NCBI RefSeq assembly: GCF_000196895.1
Contig: NC_014297.1
Coordinates: forward strand, 1,722,295 to 1,786,294
Direction: 5' to 3'
Length of the DNA: 64,000 nucleotides
Source: Halalkalicoccus jeotgali B3
GTDB taxonomy: Archaea > Halobacteriota > Halobacteria > Halobacteriales > Halalkalicoccaceae
Position numbers and translations under genes: made by a program. The notes below the pieces were generated by a model that ran no database searches, was not told the DNA's origin, and saw only the letters and a program-made list of their open reading frames with translations. Positions 8,715 through 18,103 of the stretch are shown here, piece after piece. Every line of letters begins with the position of its first letter. Within the stretch, counting starts at the first letter, position 1.

Positions 8715-9716
8715 ATGGATTCGAAGAGATGGCTTCAGCGGCATCAAGTCGTCGTCTATACGGCCTTCGTTTTCCTCGCCGTTAGCATCGGACTCGGTCG
8801 CCCGAACTCAGCCACAGTCTTCGAGCGACTCATCGACCCCGTGCTGGCCGTCCTGCTCTACGTTACGTTCCTCGAAATCCCGTTCGTTCGGCTCCGTCGC
8901 GCGTTTCGGAACCAGCGATTCATCGCGGCGGCGCTGGGGATGAACTTCCTCGTCGTCCCCGTCGTCGTCTGGGGGCTCACACGGTTTCTCCCCCGACGGC
9001 CAGTCATTCTCGTGGGTGCGTTTATGGTTCTTCTGACGCCGTGTATCGACTACGTGATTACCTTCACCGAACTTGTAGAGGGCGACTCCGAGCAAATTAC
9101 GGCGACGACCCCGGTCCTGATGCTCGTCCAACTGTTGTTGCTCCCGGTGTATCTGTGGCTGTTCATGGGTTGGGAAGTTGCGGAGGTCATCGAGCCGGAG
9201 CCGTTCGTCGAGGCGTTCCTGATAATCATCGCGCTGCCCCTGACGCTCGCGTGGCTGACCGAAGTGTGGGCGGAACGGTCGTCGAGAGGTAAAGTATGGG
9301 GAGAGACGATGGGGTGGTTGCCGGTTCCGATGATGGGTGCGACGTTGTTCGTCGTCATCGCGTCGCAACTCCCCCGGGTACAGAACTCGATCGGGCAGAT
9401 CGCGGTCGTCATCCCGGTGTACGTCGCCTTTCTCGCCGTTATGCCAATACTCGGACGACTCGCGGCGGGAGTACTGGAAATGGATGCCGGTGAGAGTCGC
9501 GCGCTCGTGTTCACGTCGGTTACCCGTAACTCGTTGGTCGTCTTGCCGCTCGCACTTGCGCTTCCGCCGGACTATCGATTGGCACCAGCCGTCGTTGTGA
9601 CCCAGACGCTCGTCGAACTTGTCGGAATGGTCACGCTCACCCGCATAGTTCCAGCGTGGCTCGTACCGGAGTCACCAAAGCGAACCGCACTTCCCGAACT
9701 CATGAGCCGTGAGTGA
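8715..9716 (+). CDS. Bile-acid:sodium symporter / ACR3-like membrane transporter
   Basis: The 333-residue protein has about ten hydrophobic helices, beginning with VVYTAFVFLAVSIGLG. The sequence VGAFMVLLTPCIDYVITFTE at about residue 100-120 resembles the conserved (L)x(A)PC segment of ACR3 arsenite exporters, and SVTRNSLVVLPLALALP near residue 275 matches the second conserved region of the BASS/ACR3 superfamily. Export of arsenite or uptake of an organic anion is possible; no arsR, arsC or arsA is nearby to settle it. It sits in a lower-GC patch beside broken nickel genes, which suggests a laterally acquired metal-related segment. Confidence 0.75.
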   Translation: MDSKRWLQRHQVVVYTAFVFLAVSIGLGRPNSATVFERLIDPVLAVLLYVTFLEIPFVRLRRAFRNQRFIAAALGMNFLVVPVVVWGLTRFLPRRPVILVGAFMVLLTPCIDYVITFTELVEGDSEQITATTPVLMLVQLLLLPVYLWLFMGWEVAEVIEPEPFVEAFLIIIALPLTLAWLTEVWAERSSRGKVWGETMGWLPVPMMGATLFVVIASQLPRVQNSIGQIAVVIPVYVAFLAVMPILGRLAAGVLEMDAGESRALVFTSVTRNSLVVLPLALALPPDYRLAPAVVVTQTLVELVGMVTLTRIVPAWLVPESPKRTALPELMSRE

Positions 9717-9767
9717 GTATTCAGTCCGATTTGAACGCTGGGGACTTGTTCAGGTCTCTGACTGACG

Positions 9768-10124
9768 TTACAGATTTCGCCCAAGTTGCCGCTTTTCTTC
9801 GGAGTCGGCTTCCACAAGAGCGATTCGCACCCAATCGCGCCCGCCGCTGATTATGACCACATCTAATCCATACTTCTCAGCAATTTGACGGACACTATCG
9901 GGTGCGTACTCCGGGTCAGTTGGAAGCGTCGTTCCGAACGGAAGCGAGTCAAGAACCTTCCATCGAAACGGGTGATTCTCTCGTTTCAGTCGTCCCTCGC
10001 GTTTAATTCTCCCAACGAGCCACGACCCGGACACGCCGGGCACCGCTGTCTCGCCCCTATCGAACTCGAAATCCGAATAGCCCTCCTCCGCCAAATCGAG
10101 TTCGACTTGCTTCCACTCGACCAT
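9768..10124 (-). CDS. Hypothetical protein
   Basis: A 118-residue soluble protein (starts MVEWKQVELDLAEEGYSDFE) that I do not recognise. It is a mixed alpha/beta sequence with no membrane segment, metal motif or signal peptide. The C-terminal half contains YGLDVVIISGGRDWVRIALV, a strand-turn-strand that could belong to a compact ligand-binding or nuclease-type fold. The base composition is near 50% GC around its 3' end, clearly below its neighbours, and it stands alone between the transporter gene and aroQ, so it probably belongs to the same acquired patch. Confidence 0.6.
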   Translation of the reverse strand: MVEWKQVELDLAEEGYSDFEFDRGETAVPGVSGSWLVGRIKREGRLKRENHPFRWKVLDSLPFGTTLPTDPEYAPDSVRQIAEKYGLDVVIISGGRDWVRIALVEADSEEKRQLGRNL

Positions 10125-10175
10125 TAATAGTCGATAGAACGCTGTCAGTAATGGTTCCGTATGTCGCGCTATTTG

Positions 10176-10481
10176 TTACCGATTGTCCCGTTGGTGGACC
10201 TTGTTCAGTTCGATCAACAACCGGAAGATCGCCTTCACGAGGTTCGAGTCGACCTCGAACTGCTCGGCGTTCTCACCGGCCCGGTCCATCACGCGCTGTT
10301 CTTGGCCCTCGTCGGTGGTGGGGAGGTCACGCTCGGCTTTCACCTCCGCGATGGTATCGGCTACGTACGTGCGTCGCGCGATCAGTTCGACGAGATCGCG
10401 GTCGATCTCCTCGATCTCCTCGCGCAGTTCGTCCAGACTCATCCCCTTTGTGCGCCCTCGGTCCGCGTCGTTGTCAGCCAT
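10176..10481 (-). CDS. aroQ: Chorismate mutase, AroQ class (archaeal)
   Basis: Chorismate mutase converts chorismate to prephenate, the committed step to phenylalanine and tyrosine. The protein is an all-helical AroQ domain: LRDEL-type start (SLDELREEIEEIDRDLVELI), ARRTYVADTIAEVK with the catalytic Arg and Lys, and QRVMDRAGENAEQF. It is a lone mutase domain without prephenate dehydratase. I place the start at the ATG 10481, which gives a short acidic leader; the ATG at 10442, which forms an ATGA overlap with the aroK stop, is an equally reasonable start and leaves the catalytic domain intact. It is the second gene of an aroK-aroQ operon. Confidence 0.93.
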   Translation of the reverse strand: MADNDADRGRTKGMSLDELREEIEEIDRDLVELIARRTYVADTIAEVKAERDLPTTDEGQEQRVMDRAGENAEQFEVDSNLVKAIFRLLIELNKVHQRDNR

Positions 10482-11296
10482 GTGGTTCCATCCCGTGTCT
10501 CCCACTCATCCCGGAGGTCCGCTAAAACCTGTCGTTCGCCGACCGCGACGTAGCTCGGACCGGTCCCCGACAGCGAGACGCCCGCGACGTCGGGCAGCGC
10601 CTCGAGCATCGGCTCGGTCGGGAAGCCGAGCGCCCCGCAGAACGCAAAGCCGTTGATCGACATGGCTTGCCCGTATCGGCCCTGCAAAGCGAGTTCGCAG
10701 ACGACGTCGGCGATCGAAGCGACCTTCCGGCAGGCCTCGACGTCCGCATCAGCGCTGAACGCCTGCTCTGGGGGCGTCCAGACCAGCACGTCCCATTCGA
10801 CGGTCTCGTGAGCGAGCAGTTCGTCGTCGGCGTTGTCCGTCACGGTGACGCCCCCCAACATCGATGCCGAGGCGTCGTCGAACGCGCCCGTCACCGTGAC
10901 CCCGACCTCGCGGGCCGCCCGCACGCCCAGCCGGCAGGCTTCGAGGGGCTCGACGTCGACCCTGAGCGCCTCGCAGGTCGCCAGTACCGTCGCGTTGGCG
11001 GCGGCACTCGAACTCTTCAGCCCCGCCGCGAGGGGTACATCGCTTTCGGTCCGCACCGTCCCGCCCGCTGTCCCCGCCGTCAGGTCGCCGTACTCGGCCA
11101 CGGCGAGTTCCACGCACCGTTCGATCAGCGCGGTGTCCGCGTCGGGCGCGCCGCCGATCTCGCCACGTACCTCCCGGGAGCCGTCGAGTTCGACGGTCGC
11201 GGTGGTTTCGAGGTCGATCGCGAAGGCCGCGCCCCGCTCGTTTGCGAGCGCGTTGAGGATCGTGCCCGCCGCGGGCGCGTGTGCTCGGCCGTCCAT
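10439..11296 (-). CDS. aroK: Archaeal shikimate kinase (GHMP family)
   Basis: This is the archaeal, GHMP-superfamily shikimate kinase, unrelated to the bacterial P-loop AroK. It phosphorylates shikimate in the pathway to chorismate. The GHMP ATP-binding motif is PLAAGLKSSSAAANA at about residue 90-104, and the C-terminal GHMP motif is VAGVSLSGTGPSYVAV. I choose the ATG at 11296 (MDGRAHAPAAGTILNALANE) because the segment before it has no family resemblance. Its stop overlaps the beginning of aroQ, so the two aromatic amino-acid genes are translationally coupled. Confidence 0.94.
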   Translation of the reverse strand: MDGRAHAPAAGTILNALANERGAAFAIDLETTATVELDGSREVRGEIGGAPDADTALIERCVELAVAEYGDLTAGTAGGTVRTESDVPLAAGLKSSSAAANATVLATCEALRVDVEPLEACRLGVRAAREVGVTVTGAFDDASASMLGGVTVTDNADDELLAHETVEWDVLVWTPPEQAFSADADVEACRKVASIADVVCELALQGRYGQAMSINGFAFCGALGFPTEPMLEALPDVAGVSLSGTGPSYVAVGERQVLADLRDEWETRDGTTWLTTTRTEGAQRG

Positions 11297-11370
11297 ACCG
11301 GACTCACTCGGAGTCCCCATTTATCGGCTTCGAACGCGGCGCTTTTCCGCCGGGGCACGTAGTGAGAGCA

Positions 11371-11805
11371 ATGAGCCAGCGAAGCAACGTCTCGCCCGCG
11401 ACGCTTGGGATCGAGTTACAGGAAAGCGGGATCGCAGTCAGATACATCGACGGCCGGGAAGTCTTCTATCACGGCGTGCCCGAGACCGTCTCGGGAACGC
11501 TCCGAACCCCGCCGGGAAAGGAGGTCCACGTCCTCGTGACCGATCCGACCGAAACCGAGGGCGTGATGGTGTACGTCAACGACCTGAAAACCCACGACGA
11601 CGTGCTCGAATCGACCGGCGTGGGGCGGGTACTCGTCGAATCCGGCGAGCGAGAGGAGGTCTTTCCGGGCGTCGAGGTCCGGTCGGAGGGCCACCGGGTG
11701 TTCGTCGAGGGCGATCCCGAGATCGCCCGCGGGCGGGTGTTCGTCTTCGCCGAGGACGAGATGAGCGAACACGCCTACGAGATGGTCAACGACGCCGAGG
11801 AGTGA
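11371..11805 (+). CDS. Conserved haloarchaeal protein, DUF5796-like
   Basis: A 144-residue acidic protein (MSQRSNVSPATLGIELQESG) made mostly of beta strands, with a hydrophobic strand VHVLVTDPTETEGVMVYVND near the middle and a conserved-looking end, SEHAYEMVNDAEE. From memory it belongs to DUF5796, a family limited to Halobacteria with no known function; this was not checked. The ATG at 11371 is preferred over an earlier in-frame ATG because the conserved sequence starts there and the earlier codons overlap the aroK promoter region. It is divergent from aroK. Confidence 0.75.
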   Translation: MSQRSNVSPATLGIELQESGIAVRYIDGREVFYHGVPETVSGTLRTPPGKEVHVLVTDPTETEGVMVYVNDLKTHDDVLESTGVGRVLVESGEREEVFPGVEVRSEGHRVFVEGDPEIARGRVFVFAEDEMSEHAYEMVNDAEE

Positions 11806-11820
11806 TCGCGGGGGCCAGGG

Positions 11821-11955
11821 CTACTGGATGTACGAGGGGTCTTCGGCGTCGCAGTTCGCCTCGTGCTGGCGGGCGTCCTCACGCTCGTCGAACATGAGTC
11901 CACAGCCCTCACACTCGTACCACGTCCCGTCCTCGCGCTGGGTCTGTACCACCAT
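11821..11955 (-). CDS. Small haloarchaeal zinc-finger protein (DUF7128-like)
   Basis: A 44-residue protein beginning MVVQTQREDGTWYECEGCGL and ending EDPSYIQ. It has a C2H2-like arrangement: CxxC in YECEGCGLMFD, then H and C in ARQHEANCD. This is a typical haloarchaeal micro zinc finger; several such proteins influence stress or biofilm phenotypes in Haloferax, but the target of this one is unknown. The start at 11955 gives the compact finger; the longer upstream frame has no family character. It is transcribed divergently from the CDC48-type ATPase gene. Confidence 0.8.
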   Translation of the reverse strand: MVVQTQREDGTWYECEGCGLMFDEREDARQHEANCDAEDPSYIQ

Positions 11956-12044
11956 AGCACACAGTCTGATGGGACGGACCAAATGCGTTGTGTCGACCCG
12001 GACGAGTCCGAACGGTAAAGACACCCCGACCCCCACGAACTGAC

Positions 12045-14150
12045 ATGAACGATCCCGAGGTGACCCTGACGGTTCGCGGCGCCGAGAAGCGCGATGCGGG
12101 TCGTGGGGTCGCCCGCCTGCCCGAAGCTGCCCGCCAGGCGCTCTCCGTGCTGAGTGGCGACACCGTTCTCATCGAAGGCGAGCGAATCACCGTTGCCAAA
12201 GTATGGCCCGCCGGCCCGAGCGCCGAAACAGGAACGATTCAGATCGACGCCGATACGCGCGCGAATGCCGGCGTGAGCATCGGAGATACCGTCTCGGTCC
12301 ACAAACAGACCGTCGAGGATGCCCGCTCGGTGACGATCACGCCGCCCGTCTCGATCTCCGCGGAGGACGCAGAAAGTGTCGAACGAGCCGTGAAACGCGA
12401 CCTGCGGGACCGGCCGGTTCGGGCCGGCGAACGCGTCCGGATCGAGCGCCTCGGGGTCGGCCCGTTTTCGATCACCGACACGAACCCGGACGGAACCGTC
12501 AGGATCACCGACTCGACGCGGGTGACGGTGCCGGCGGACGTCGAGGCCGCAGAAACCGCCGAGAGCACGGGTGACGGCCGGATCAGCTACGAGGACATCG
12601 GCGGGCTCGACGACGAACTCGACCTCGTCCGCGAGATGATCGAACTCCCGCTTTCGGAGCCTGAACTCTTCCGGCAGGTCGGCATCGACGCGCCCAAGGG
12701 CGTGTTGCTCTACGGGCCGCCGGGTACGGGGAAAACGCTGATCGCCCGCGCCGTGGCGAACGAGGTCGATGCGAGCTTCCACACCGTCTCGGGCCCGGAA
12801 ATCATGTCGAAATACAAGGGCGAAAGCGAGGAACAACTCCGGGAGGTCTTCGAGAGGGCCAGGGAGAACTCGCCGTCGATCGTCTTCTTCGACGAGATCG
12901 ATTCGGTCGCGGGAAAACGCGACGATTCGGGCGACGTCGAGAACCGCGTGGTCGCCCAACTGTTGAGCCTGATGGACGGCCTCGATGCCCGCGGGGACGT
13001 CGTCGTCATCGGCGCGACCAACCGCGTGGACTCGCTCGATCCCGCACTGCGCCGGGGCGGGCGCTTCGACCGCGAGATCGAGATCGGCGTCCCCGACGCC
13101 GTCGGCCGCCGAGAGATCTTCGAGGTTCACACCCGAGGGATGCCGCTCGCCGAGGAGGTTTCGCTGGACCGGCTCGCCGATCACACCTACGGCTTCGTCG
13201 GCGCGGACATCCACGCACTGGCGACCGAGGCGGGGATGAACGCCCTGCGGCGCTTTCGCTCCGATGGGGGGACGCTCGCCGACCTCACCGTCACTCGCGC
13301 GGATTTCGACGGGGCGCGCGCCGCGGTCGACCCCTCGGCGATGCGCGAGTTCGTCGCCGAAACCCCTCAAACGAGCTTCGCGGACGTCGGCGGGCTGGAT
13401 GAAGCGAAACAAACCCTCCAAGAAGCCATCGAGTGGCCGCTTTCCTACACTGAATTATTCGAGAAGACCGCGACCGAACCGCCATCCGGGGTGTTGCTCT
13501 ATGGGCCGCCCGGCACCGGAAAGACCCTGCTGGCGCGCGCCATCGCCAGCGAGAGCGGCGTCAACTTCATCCACGTCGCCGGCCCCGAACTGCTCGATCG
13601 CTACGTCGGGGAAAGCGAGAAAGCCGTCCGCAAGGTGTTCGAGCGCGCGCGCCAGACGGCCCCGTCGATCGTCTTCTTCGACGAGATCGACGCGCTGGCC
13701 GCCGAACGCGGCGGAGGACATGAGGTGACCGAGCGCGTCGTCTCGCAACTCCTGACCGAACTCGACGGGCTGGCGGACAATCCCAATCTAGTGGTGCTGG
13801 CCGCGACCAACAGGAAAGAAGCGCTCGACCGGGCGCTGATCCGACCCGGTCGTCTGGAAACCCATATCGAGGTACCCGCGCCCGACGAGGCCGGTCGCAG
13901 AGCGATTCTGGCGATCCACACCCGCGAGAAGCCGCTGGGCGAGGACGTCGACCTCGACGCGCTGGCCGCAGACCTCGACGACTTCACCGGTGCGGATCTC
14001 GCGGCGCTGTGTCGGGCGGCCTCGATGCGCGCGATCCGGGAGGTCGCAAGCGAATACGGTCCCGAGGAAGCCATCGAGCGCGCGGACGAAATCGAGATCA
14101 GAAAGGAACACTTCGAGGCCGCACGCGAGGGGATCGAACCCTCGCGCTAA
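12045..14150 (+). CDS. CDC48/VCP-type AAA+ ATPase
   Basis: A 702-residue unfoldase of the CDC48 family. The N-terminal double-psi barrel domain (about 1-175) starts [20 protein letters not shown]. Two AAA+ modules follow, each with Walker A GPPGTGKT and Walker B FFDEID and the arginine-finger region ([17 protein letters not shown] in the first, LIRPGRLE in the second). Such ATPases extract or unfold proteins and can feed the 20S proteasome. Haloarchaea carry several paralogues, so I give no numbered symbol. Its last four bases overlap the stop of the convergent decarboxylase gene. The ATG at 12045 matches the family start. Confidence 0.95.
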   Translation: MNDPEVTLTVRGAEKRDAGRGVARLPEAARQALSVLSGDTVLIEGERITVAKVWPAGPSAETGTIQIDADTRANAGVSIGDTVSVHKQTVEDARSVTITPPVSISAEDAESVERAVKRDLRDRPVRAGERVRIERLGVGPFSITDTNPDGTVRITDSTRVTVPADVEAAETAESTGDGRISYEDIGGLDDELDLVREMIELPLSEPELFRQVGIDAPKGVLLYGPPGTGKTLIARAVANEVDASFHTVSGPEIMSKYKGESEEQLREVFERARENSPSIVFFDEIDSVAGKRDDSGDVENRVVAQLLSLMDGLDARGDVVVIGATNRVDSLDPALRRGGRFDREIEIGVPDAVGRREIFEVHTRGMPLAEEVSLDRLADHTYGFVGADIHALATEAGMNALRRFRSDGGTLADLTVTRADFDGARAAVDPSAMREFVAETPQTSFADVGGLDEAKQTLQEAIEWPLSYTELFEKTATEPPSGVLLYGPPGTGKTLLARAIASESGVNFIHVAGPELLDRYVGESEKAVRKVFERARQTAPSIVFFDEIDALAAERGGGHEVTERVVSQLLTELDGLADNPNLVVLAATNRKEALDRALIRPGRLETHIEVPAPDEAGRRAILAIHTREKPLGEDVDLDALAADLDDFTGADLAALCRAASMRAIREVASEYGPEEAIERADEIEIRKEHFEAAREGIEPSR

Positions 14151-14818
14151 TCGGCGGGCTCGGCGTTTTCGGCGCCCTCGTCGTTCGTGTCGCTGTCGGC
14201 GGCGGGCCACTCCCACTCGTCGTTCGCGCCCGGTGGACTCGCGATCTTGGTCTCGCCCGCCGTGATTTTCTCGCCGCGTTCGACCCGCAGGTCGGGGTAG
14301 TGGATCTCCGGCGGGAGCAGAACATCGACGCGGCTCCCGAAGGCGATGTGGCCGAGTCGCTCGGCGCGTTCGAGTTCCTCGCCCTCCTCGACGTAGGGAG
14401 TGATCCGACGGGCGAAGGCGCCCGCGATGAGGGTTACCTCGCTCTCCTCAAAGCCGATCCGGACCTTCTCGTTTCTGTCCGACTCCTTCGAGAACGCCGG
14501 GCGATAGCCGCCCGACTCGTGCTCGACATGCTGAACGACGCCGTCGTCGGGCGCGCGCACGACGTGGACGTCGTGGACGTTCATGAAGATGCAGACTCGC
14601 AGCTGGTCGCCCTCCGTTCTGATCTCCGAGATCTTGCCGTCGGCGGGCGAGACGATCCCCGTAAAGGGCGGCGTGCGCTCGGGGTCCCGGAAGAAAAACA
14701 GCGTCCCGGCGGCACCGATCACGAACAGCCCTCCGAGCATCGGGCTGACGACGAACGCCGGAAAGGCGAGCAACAACAGGGGCACGACGTACCACCACGC
14801 TCCCGAGGCGAACTTCAT
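14147..14818 (-). CDS. Archaetidylserine decarboxylase (PSD family)
   Basis: This membrane enzyme decarboxylates archaetidylserine to archaetidylethanolamine. It has two N-terminal membrane helices ([20 protein letters not shown] and [15 protein letters not shown]), then the PSD domain with [21 protein letters not shown], and the self-cleavage site [16 protein letters not shown], where the GS bond is cut to make the pyruvoyl group. In Haloferax volcanii the homologous PssD is needed for archaeosortase-dependent lipid attachment of surface proteins, so a role in cell-surface maturation is likely. Its usual partner pssA is not in the window. The length (223) is normal. Confidence 0.92.
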   Translation of the reverse strand: MKFASGAWWYVVPLLLLAFPAFVVSPMLGGLFVIGAAGTLFFFRDPERTPPFTGIVSPADGKISEIRTEGDQLRVCIFMNVHDVHVVRAPDDGVVQHVEHESGGYRPAFSKESDRNEKVRIGFEESEVTLIAGAFARRITPYVEEGEELERAERLGHIAFGSRVDVLLPPEIHYPDLRVERGEKITAGETKIASPPGANDEWEWPAADSDTNDEGAENAEPAD

Positions 14819-14962
14819 GGCTCGCGATTCAACCCCCTGTCATACGGGTCTTTCGCTTGCGCTAAGTGCTGTCTGAGGCCCTTTTCAGCACAGCATCCGA
14901 ACCGACCGACGGTCGCCAGCAGATATATGTATGTTGTATGATGATAATACACCGAGTCTCAG

Positions 14963-15208
14963 ATGGATCACGAGCATGATATCGTCGAACGAGCCGTCGA
15001 AGACGTCCTCAGGGAGAAGGCGAAAGCGAGCCTCCTCGCCGTTGTTTTCGCGTTTTCGTCCGTCTTCGGACTACTGATCGTCGCGTCCTCGTTCAACAGA
15101 GGGGTCCTCCTCATGGCGCTCGGCGTCGTCTTCGGTCTCACCATCGTCGCCTCCAGTCTCCGATATCTCGGGCGGAACGTCTCGGTCCTCGTCGGCTATC
15201 GTCCCTGA
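14963..15208 (+). CDS. Small two-helix membrane protein
   Basis: An 81-residue protein with an acidic amphipathic N-terminus (MDHEHDIVERAVEDVLREKA) and two hydrophobic helices: LLAVVFAFSSVFGLLIVASS and VLLMALGVVFGLTIVASSLR. I do not recognise the family. It is followed by seven bases and then the end of the convergent lhr gene. A good TATA-like tract (gcagatatatgtatgttgta) lies at about 14919-14938, roughly 25-45 bases upstream of the start, which supports real expression. A role in membrane organisation would be guesswork. Confidence 0.65.
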   Translation: MDHEHDIVERAVEDVLREKAKASLLAVVFAFSSVFGLLIVASSFNRGVLLMALGVVFGLTIVASSLRYLGRNVSVLVGYRP

Positions 15209-15214
15209 ACGGAG

Positions 15215-18055
15215 CTACCAGAACGCCTGCGTCCGGGCGTACTCGCGTTCCTTTTCCAAAATGTCCCGATAGAAGTCGTCCTCGCTCTCGCGGTGGTTGT
15301 TGATGATGTAGGCGGCGTTGCGAGGACCGACACCGCGTGCGGCGAGTGCGATCACGGCCTGCTTACCGTGGCCCTGGACGAGACTGGCGGCCGTGTAGGC
15401 CCGCCGGGTCGCCTTCTCCTCCTCGGTGTCCTTTTCGTTCTTTCGGACGGCCTCGACGACCTCCTCGGCCCACGGGTTGAGCGCGGCGACCATCGTCGAC
15501 CCGCAGTTGGGACACTCGGGCTGCTCCGCGACGCGCTCGACCTTCTGGGTACGGTCCCATTCCTTGCAGTGCAGACAGGCCAACAGTACCCGGTCCTCCT
15601 TGATCCGCTCTCGCACCGTCTCGATCACGCTCGCGTCGGCGTTCTCCGGCGAGAGCAGTTCCGTACTCGACGATCGGCCCCCGATTCCGAGCGGCGTGCG
15701 CTCGCCGACCCGGGACAGGGCGAGTTCGCCCGACTGAACCCGTTCGAGCACGCGGGCCGCACTCGGGACGTCAAGGTCCTCGTGAAAGACCTCCCGCACC
15801 GCCTCCTCGTACATGGGGGTGTCTTCGAGCGCACCCAACAAGCGGTCCATCGAGATCCGCTCTCTGGATCCCTGCCAGGATTTGAGCGCGCCGAACTTCG
15901 CGGCGACCTGCGCGAGGCGGAACTTGAGCGCGTCGGAGTTCTTCAGACTCAACTCGATCAGCGCCTCGACGTGTTCGGGGTCCGTCCCTTCGAGAACCTC
16001 GACGACGTCCCGGGCAGCGATCCCCGAGGGAACCGTCAGCTCGATCCGGTAGGGGTCGGTTTCCAACCCGACCGACGAACCGGTTCGCTGGCCCAAAAGG
16101 GCAGAGAGCAACCTCCCCAAAGTCTCGTTTACCTTGTGGCCGAAGCAGGCGTTCACCACCACCGTGCCGCCCGAGAATTCGATCAGCAGGCGGTCCTCGT
16201 CGGGGATCGGGTGGCCGGTCTCGACGTGGCGTTCGATCGGCGAGAGCGCCTCGCTTGCGGTGTGGCGGTCGGTCGGGTAGCGCGAGACGAACTCACGGGC
16301 GACCGACTCGCGTGTCGCGCCGCCCTCGAACTGCGGGGCGGCCACCCGCCGGAGCTCGCCGACGTTCTCGGCAACCGCCTGGGGAACGGGGATCTCCTGG
16401 CCGACCCAGGAGGGGATCTCGCCGGTCGGGTTCTCGACGGGGCTCACTCGGACTTTTTCCTCTTCGTCCTCGATCTCGACGATCCGCCACATCTCGCCTC
16501 GCTGGATGAACGTCGCACCCGGCTCGGCGAAGGTGGTGACGAAGCGCTCGTCAAGGGTGCCGACCCCGCGGCCGCTCGCGACGTCGCGGACCTCGAAGGT
16601 CGCCTCGTCGGGGATCATCGAGAGGTTCGCGTAGACGTACTGCCAGGTGCCGCCCGATTTCTCGAGGCTGTCGCTTTCCTCGTCGAGCCAGATGATCCGG
16701 TTGTTCGAGAGCTCCCGGACGACCTCCCGAAACGTCTCCTCTGGCAACTCGGCGAACGGTGAGGCGTGGGTAACGATCTCGTAGGCTTTTCTGGCGCCGA
16801 TCTCGCCGTGGCCCATTACTAACCCACTGATCTGGTTCGCGAGCGTATCGAGACTGCCGGTGTGGATCGCCGCCCGCTCGACGTCGCCCCGACGAGCGCG
16901 GTCGACGATCGCGAGCGCTTCGAGCGCGTCGTCGGGGCTGGTGGCGATCACGGTCCCCTGTGAGACCTGGTCGCTTCGGTGGCCCGCCCGCCCCACGCGC
17001 TGGAGCAGCCGCGAGACCTCCCGGGGGCTCGAGTACTGGACGACGTGATCGACCTGCCCCACGTCGATCCCGAGCTCCATCGAGGACGTACACAACAATC
17101 CGTCGAGTTCCCCGGCTTTGAACGCGTCCTCGACCTCGATTCGGGCGTCCTTCGCGAGCGAGCCGTGGTGCACCCCGATGTTCGCCTCTAGGACGTTGAA
17201 CCGCGACCCCAGCGCTTCGGCGGTCTGGCGCGTGTTGACGAAGATCAGTGTGGACTCGTTCTCCTCGACGACTTCTCGAATCGCTCGCACGTGGCTCGCC
17301 ATCTCGGGTTCGGTGACGAGTTCGCTTGCGAGCCCCTCGTCGCCGGGTTCGATCTCGGGAGTAAGCACGCGCAGATCGAGCCGGCTCCCCGCCTCCACCT
17401 CGCAGATCTCGCAGGGCCGGTTCCCCGTCAGGAAGGCGCCCACCGACTCGGGATCCCCGACGGTCGCCGAGAGGCCGATTCGCTGGAAGTCGCCCGCGAG
17501 TTTGACCAGCCGTTCGAGGGCGATCGCCATCTGCGCGCCGCGTTTCGAGGCAGCGAGTTCGTGGACCTCGTCGACGACGACGAATTCGATGTCCGAGAGG
17601 GCCTCCCGGAGCTTCGAGCCGGTCAGCATCGCCTGCACCGTTTCGGGAGTCGTCACGAGCACGTCCGGCGGGTCGTTGGCCTGTTTCTGGCGCTGATAAT
17701 CCGAGGTATCGCCGTGGCGCACCGCGATTTCGATTCCCAATCGCTCGCCCCACCAGTCAAGGCGTTCGCGCATGTCGCGGTTCAGCGCCCGCAGCGGCGT
17801 GATGTACAGTGCCGAGAGCCCGAAGGGAGTCTCCGAGCGGGTGATCGAATCGAACACCGGCAACATGGCGGTCTCGGTCTTGCCGGTTCCAGTGGGCGCG
17901 ATCACGAGCGCGTTCTCCCCGGCGGCAAGCGGCGCGATCGCTGCGCGTTGGGGCGCTGTCGGCGTCTGAAACCCTCGCTCGGAGAGCGCTGCCCGGACCT
18001 CGCTGCCGAGGTGTGTGAAGGTCGCAGAACCCGACACGGCCCGCTGTTCGCTCAT
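15215..18055 (-). CDS. lhr: Lhr-type superfamily 2 helicase
   Basis: Large helicase-related proteins are 3'-5' translocating SF2 helicases linked to DNA repair. The 946-residue protein shows Walker A APTGTGKTETAML, motif II VDEVHEL, motif V SSMELGIDVGQVDHVV and motif VI QRVGRAGHR. The long C-terminal part (from about residue 400) carries the winged-helix and Lhr-specific domains. Near the end a pair of CxxC units (LACLHCKEW and CPNCGSTM) could form a zinc site. Haloarchaea have two Lhr groups; I did not decide which this is. The start MSEQRAVSGSATFTHLGSEV is well placed. Confidence 0.92.
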   Translation of the reverse strand: MSEQRAVSGSATFTHLGSEVRAALSERGFQTPTAPQRAAIAPLAAGENALVIAPTGTGKTETAMLPVFDSITRSETPFGLSALYITPLRALNRDMRERLDWWGERLGIEIAVRHGDTSDYQRQKQANDPPDVLVTTPETVQAMLTGSKLREALSDIEFVVVDEVHELAASKRGAQMAIALERLVKLAGDFQRIGLSATVGDPESVGAFLTGNRPCEICEVEAGSRLDLRVLTPEIEPGDEGLASELVTEPEMASHVRAIREVVEENESTLIFVNTRQTAEALGSRFNVLEANIGVHHGSLAKDARIEVEDAFKAGELDGLLCTSSMELGIDVGQVDHVVQYSSPREVSRLLQRVGRAGHRSDQVSQGTVIATSPDDALEALAIVDRARRGDVERAAIHTGSLDTLANQISGLVMGHGEIGARKAYEIVTHASPFAELPEETFREVVRELSNNRIIWLDEESDSLEKSGGTWQYVYANLSMIPDEATFEVRDVASGRGVGTLDERFVTTFAEPGATFIQRGEMWRIVEIEDEEEKVRVSPVENPTGEIPSWVGQEIPVPQAVAENVGELRRVAAPQFEGGATRESVAREFVSRYPTDRHTASEALSPIERHVETGHPIPDEDRLLIEFSGGTVVVNACFGHKVNETLGRLLSALLGQRTGSSVGLETDPYRIELTVPSGIAARDVVEVLEGTDPEHVEALIELSLKNSDALKFRLAQVAAKFGALKSWQGSRERISMDRLLGALEDTPMYEEAVREVFHEDLDVPSAARVLERVQSGELALSRVGERTPLGIGGRSSSTELLSPENADASVIETVRERIKEDRVLLACLHCKEWDRTQKVERVAEQPECPNCGSTMVAALNPWAEEVVEAVRKNEKDTEEEKATRRAYTAASLVQGHGKQAVIALAARGVGPRNAAYIINNHRESEDDFYRDILEKEREYARTQAFW

Positions 18056-18103
18056 CGGATCTCGTACGTGTCGGAGGAAAGTAAGCGCGTTGCCTGCCCA
18101 CTC

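Noticed and set aside
11775-13421. Long minus-strand frame (548 codons) opposite the CDC48-type ATPase
   Set aside because: Antisense shadow of a conserved ATPase; its composition is Arg- and Pro-rich with no motif.
15293-16762. Long plus-strand frame (489 codons) opposite lhr
   Set aside because: Shadow of the helicase gene; no recognisable domain and no start signals.
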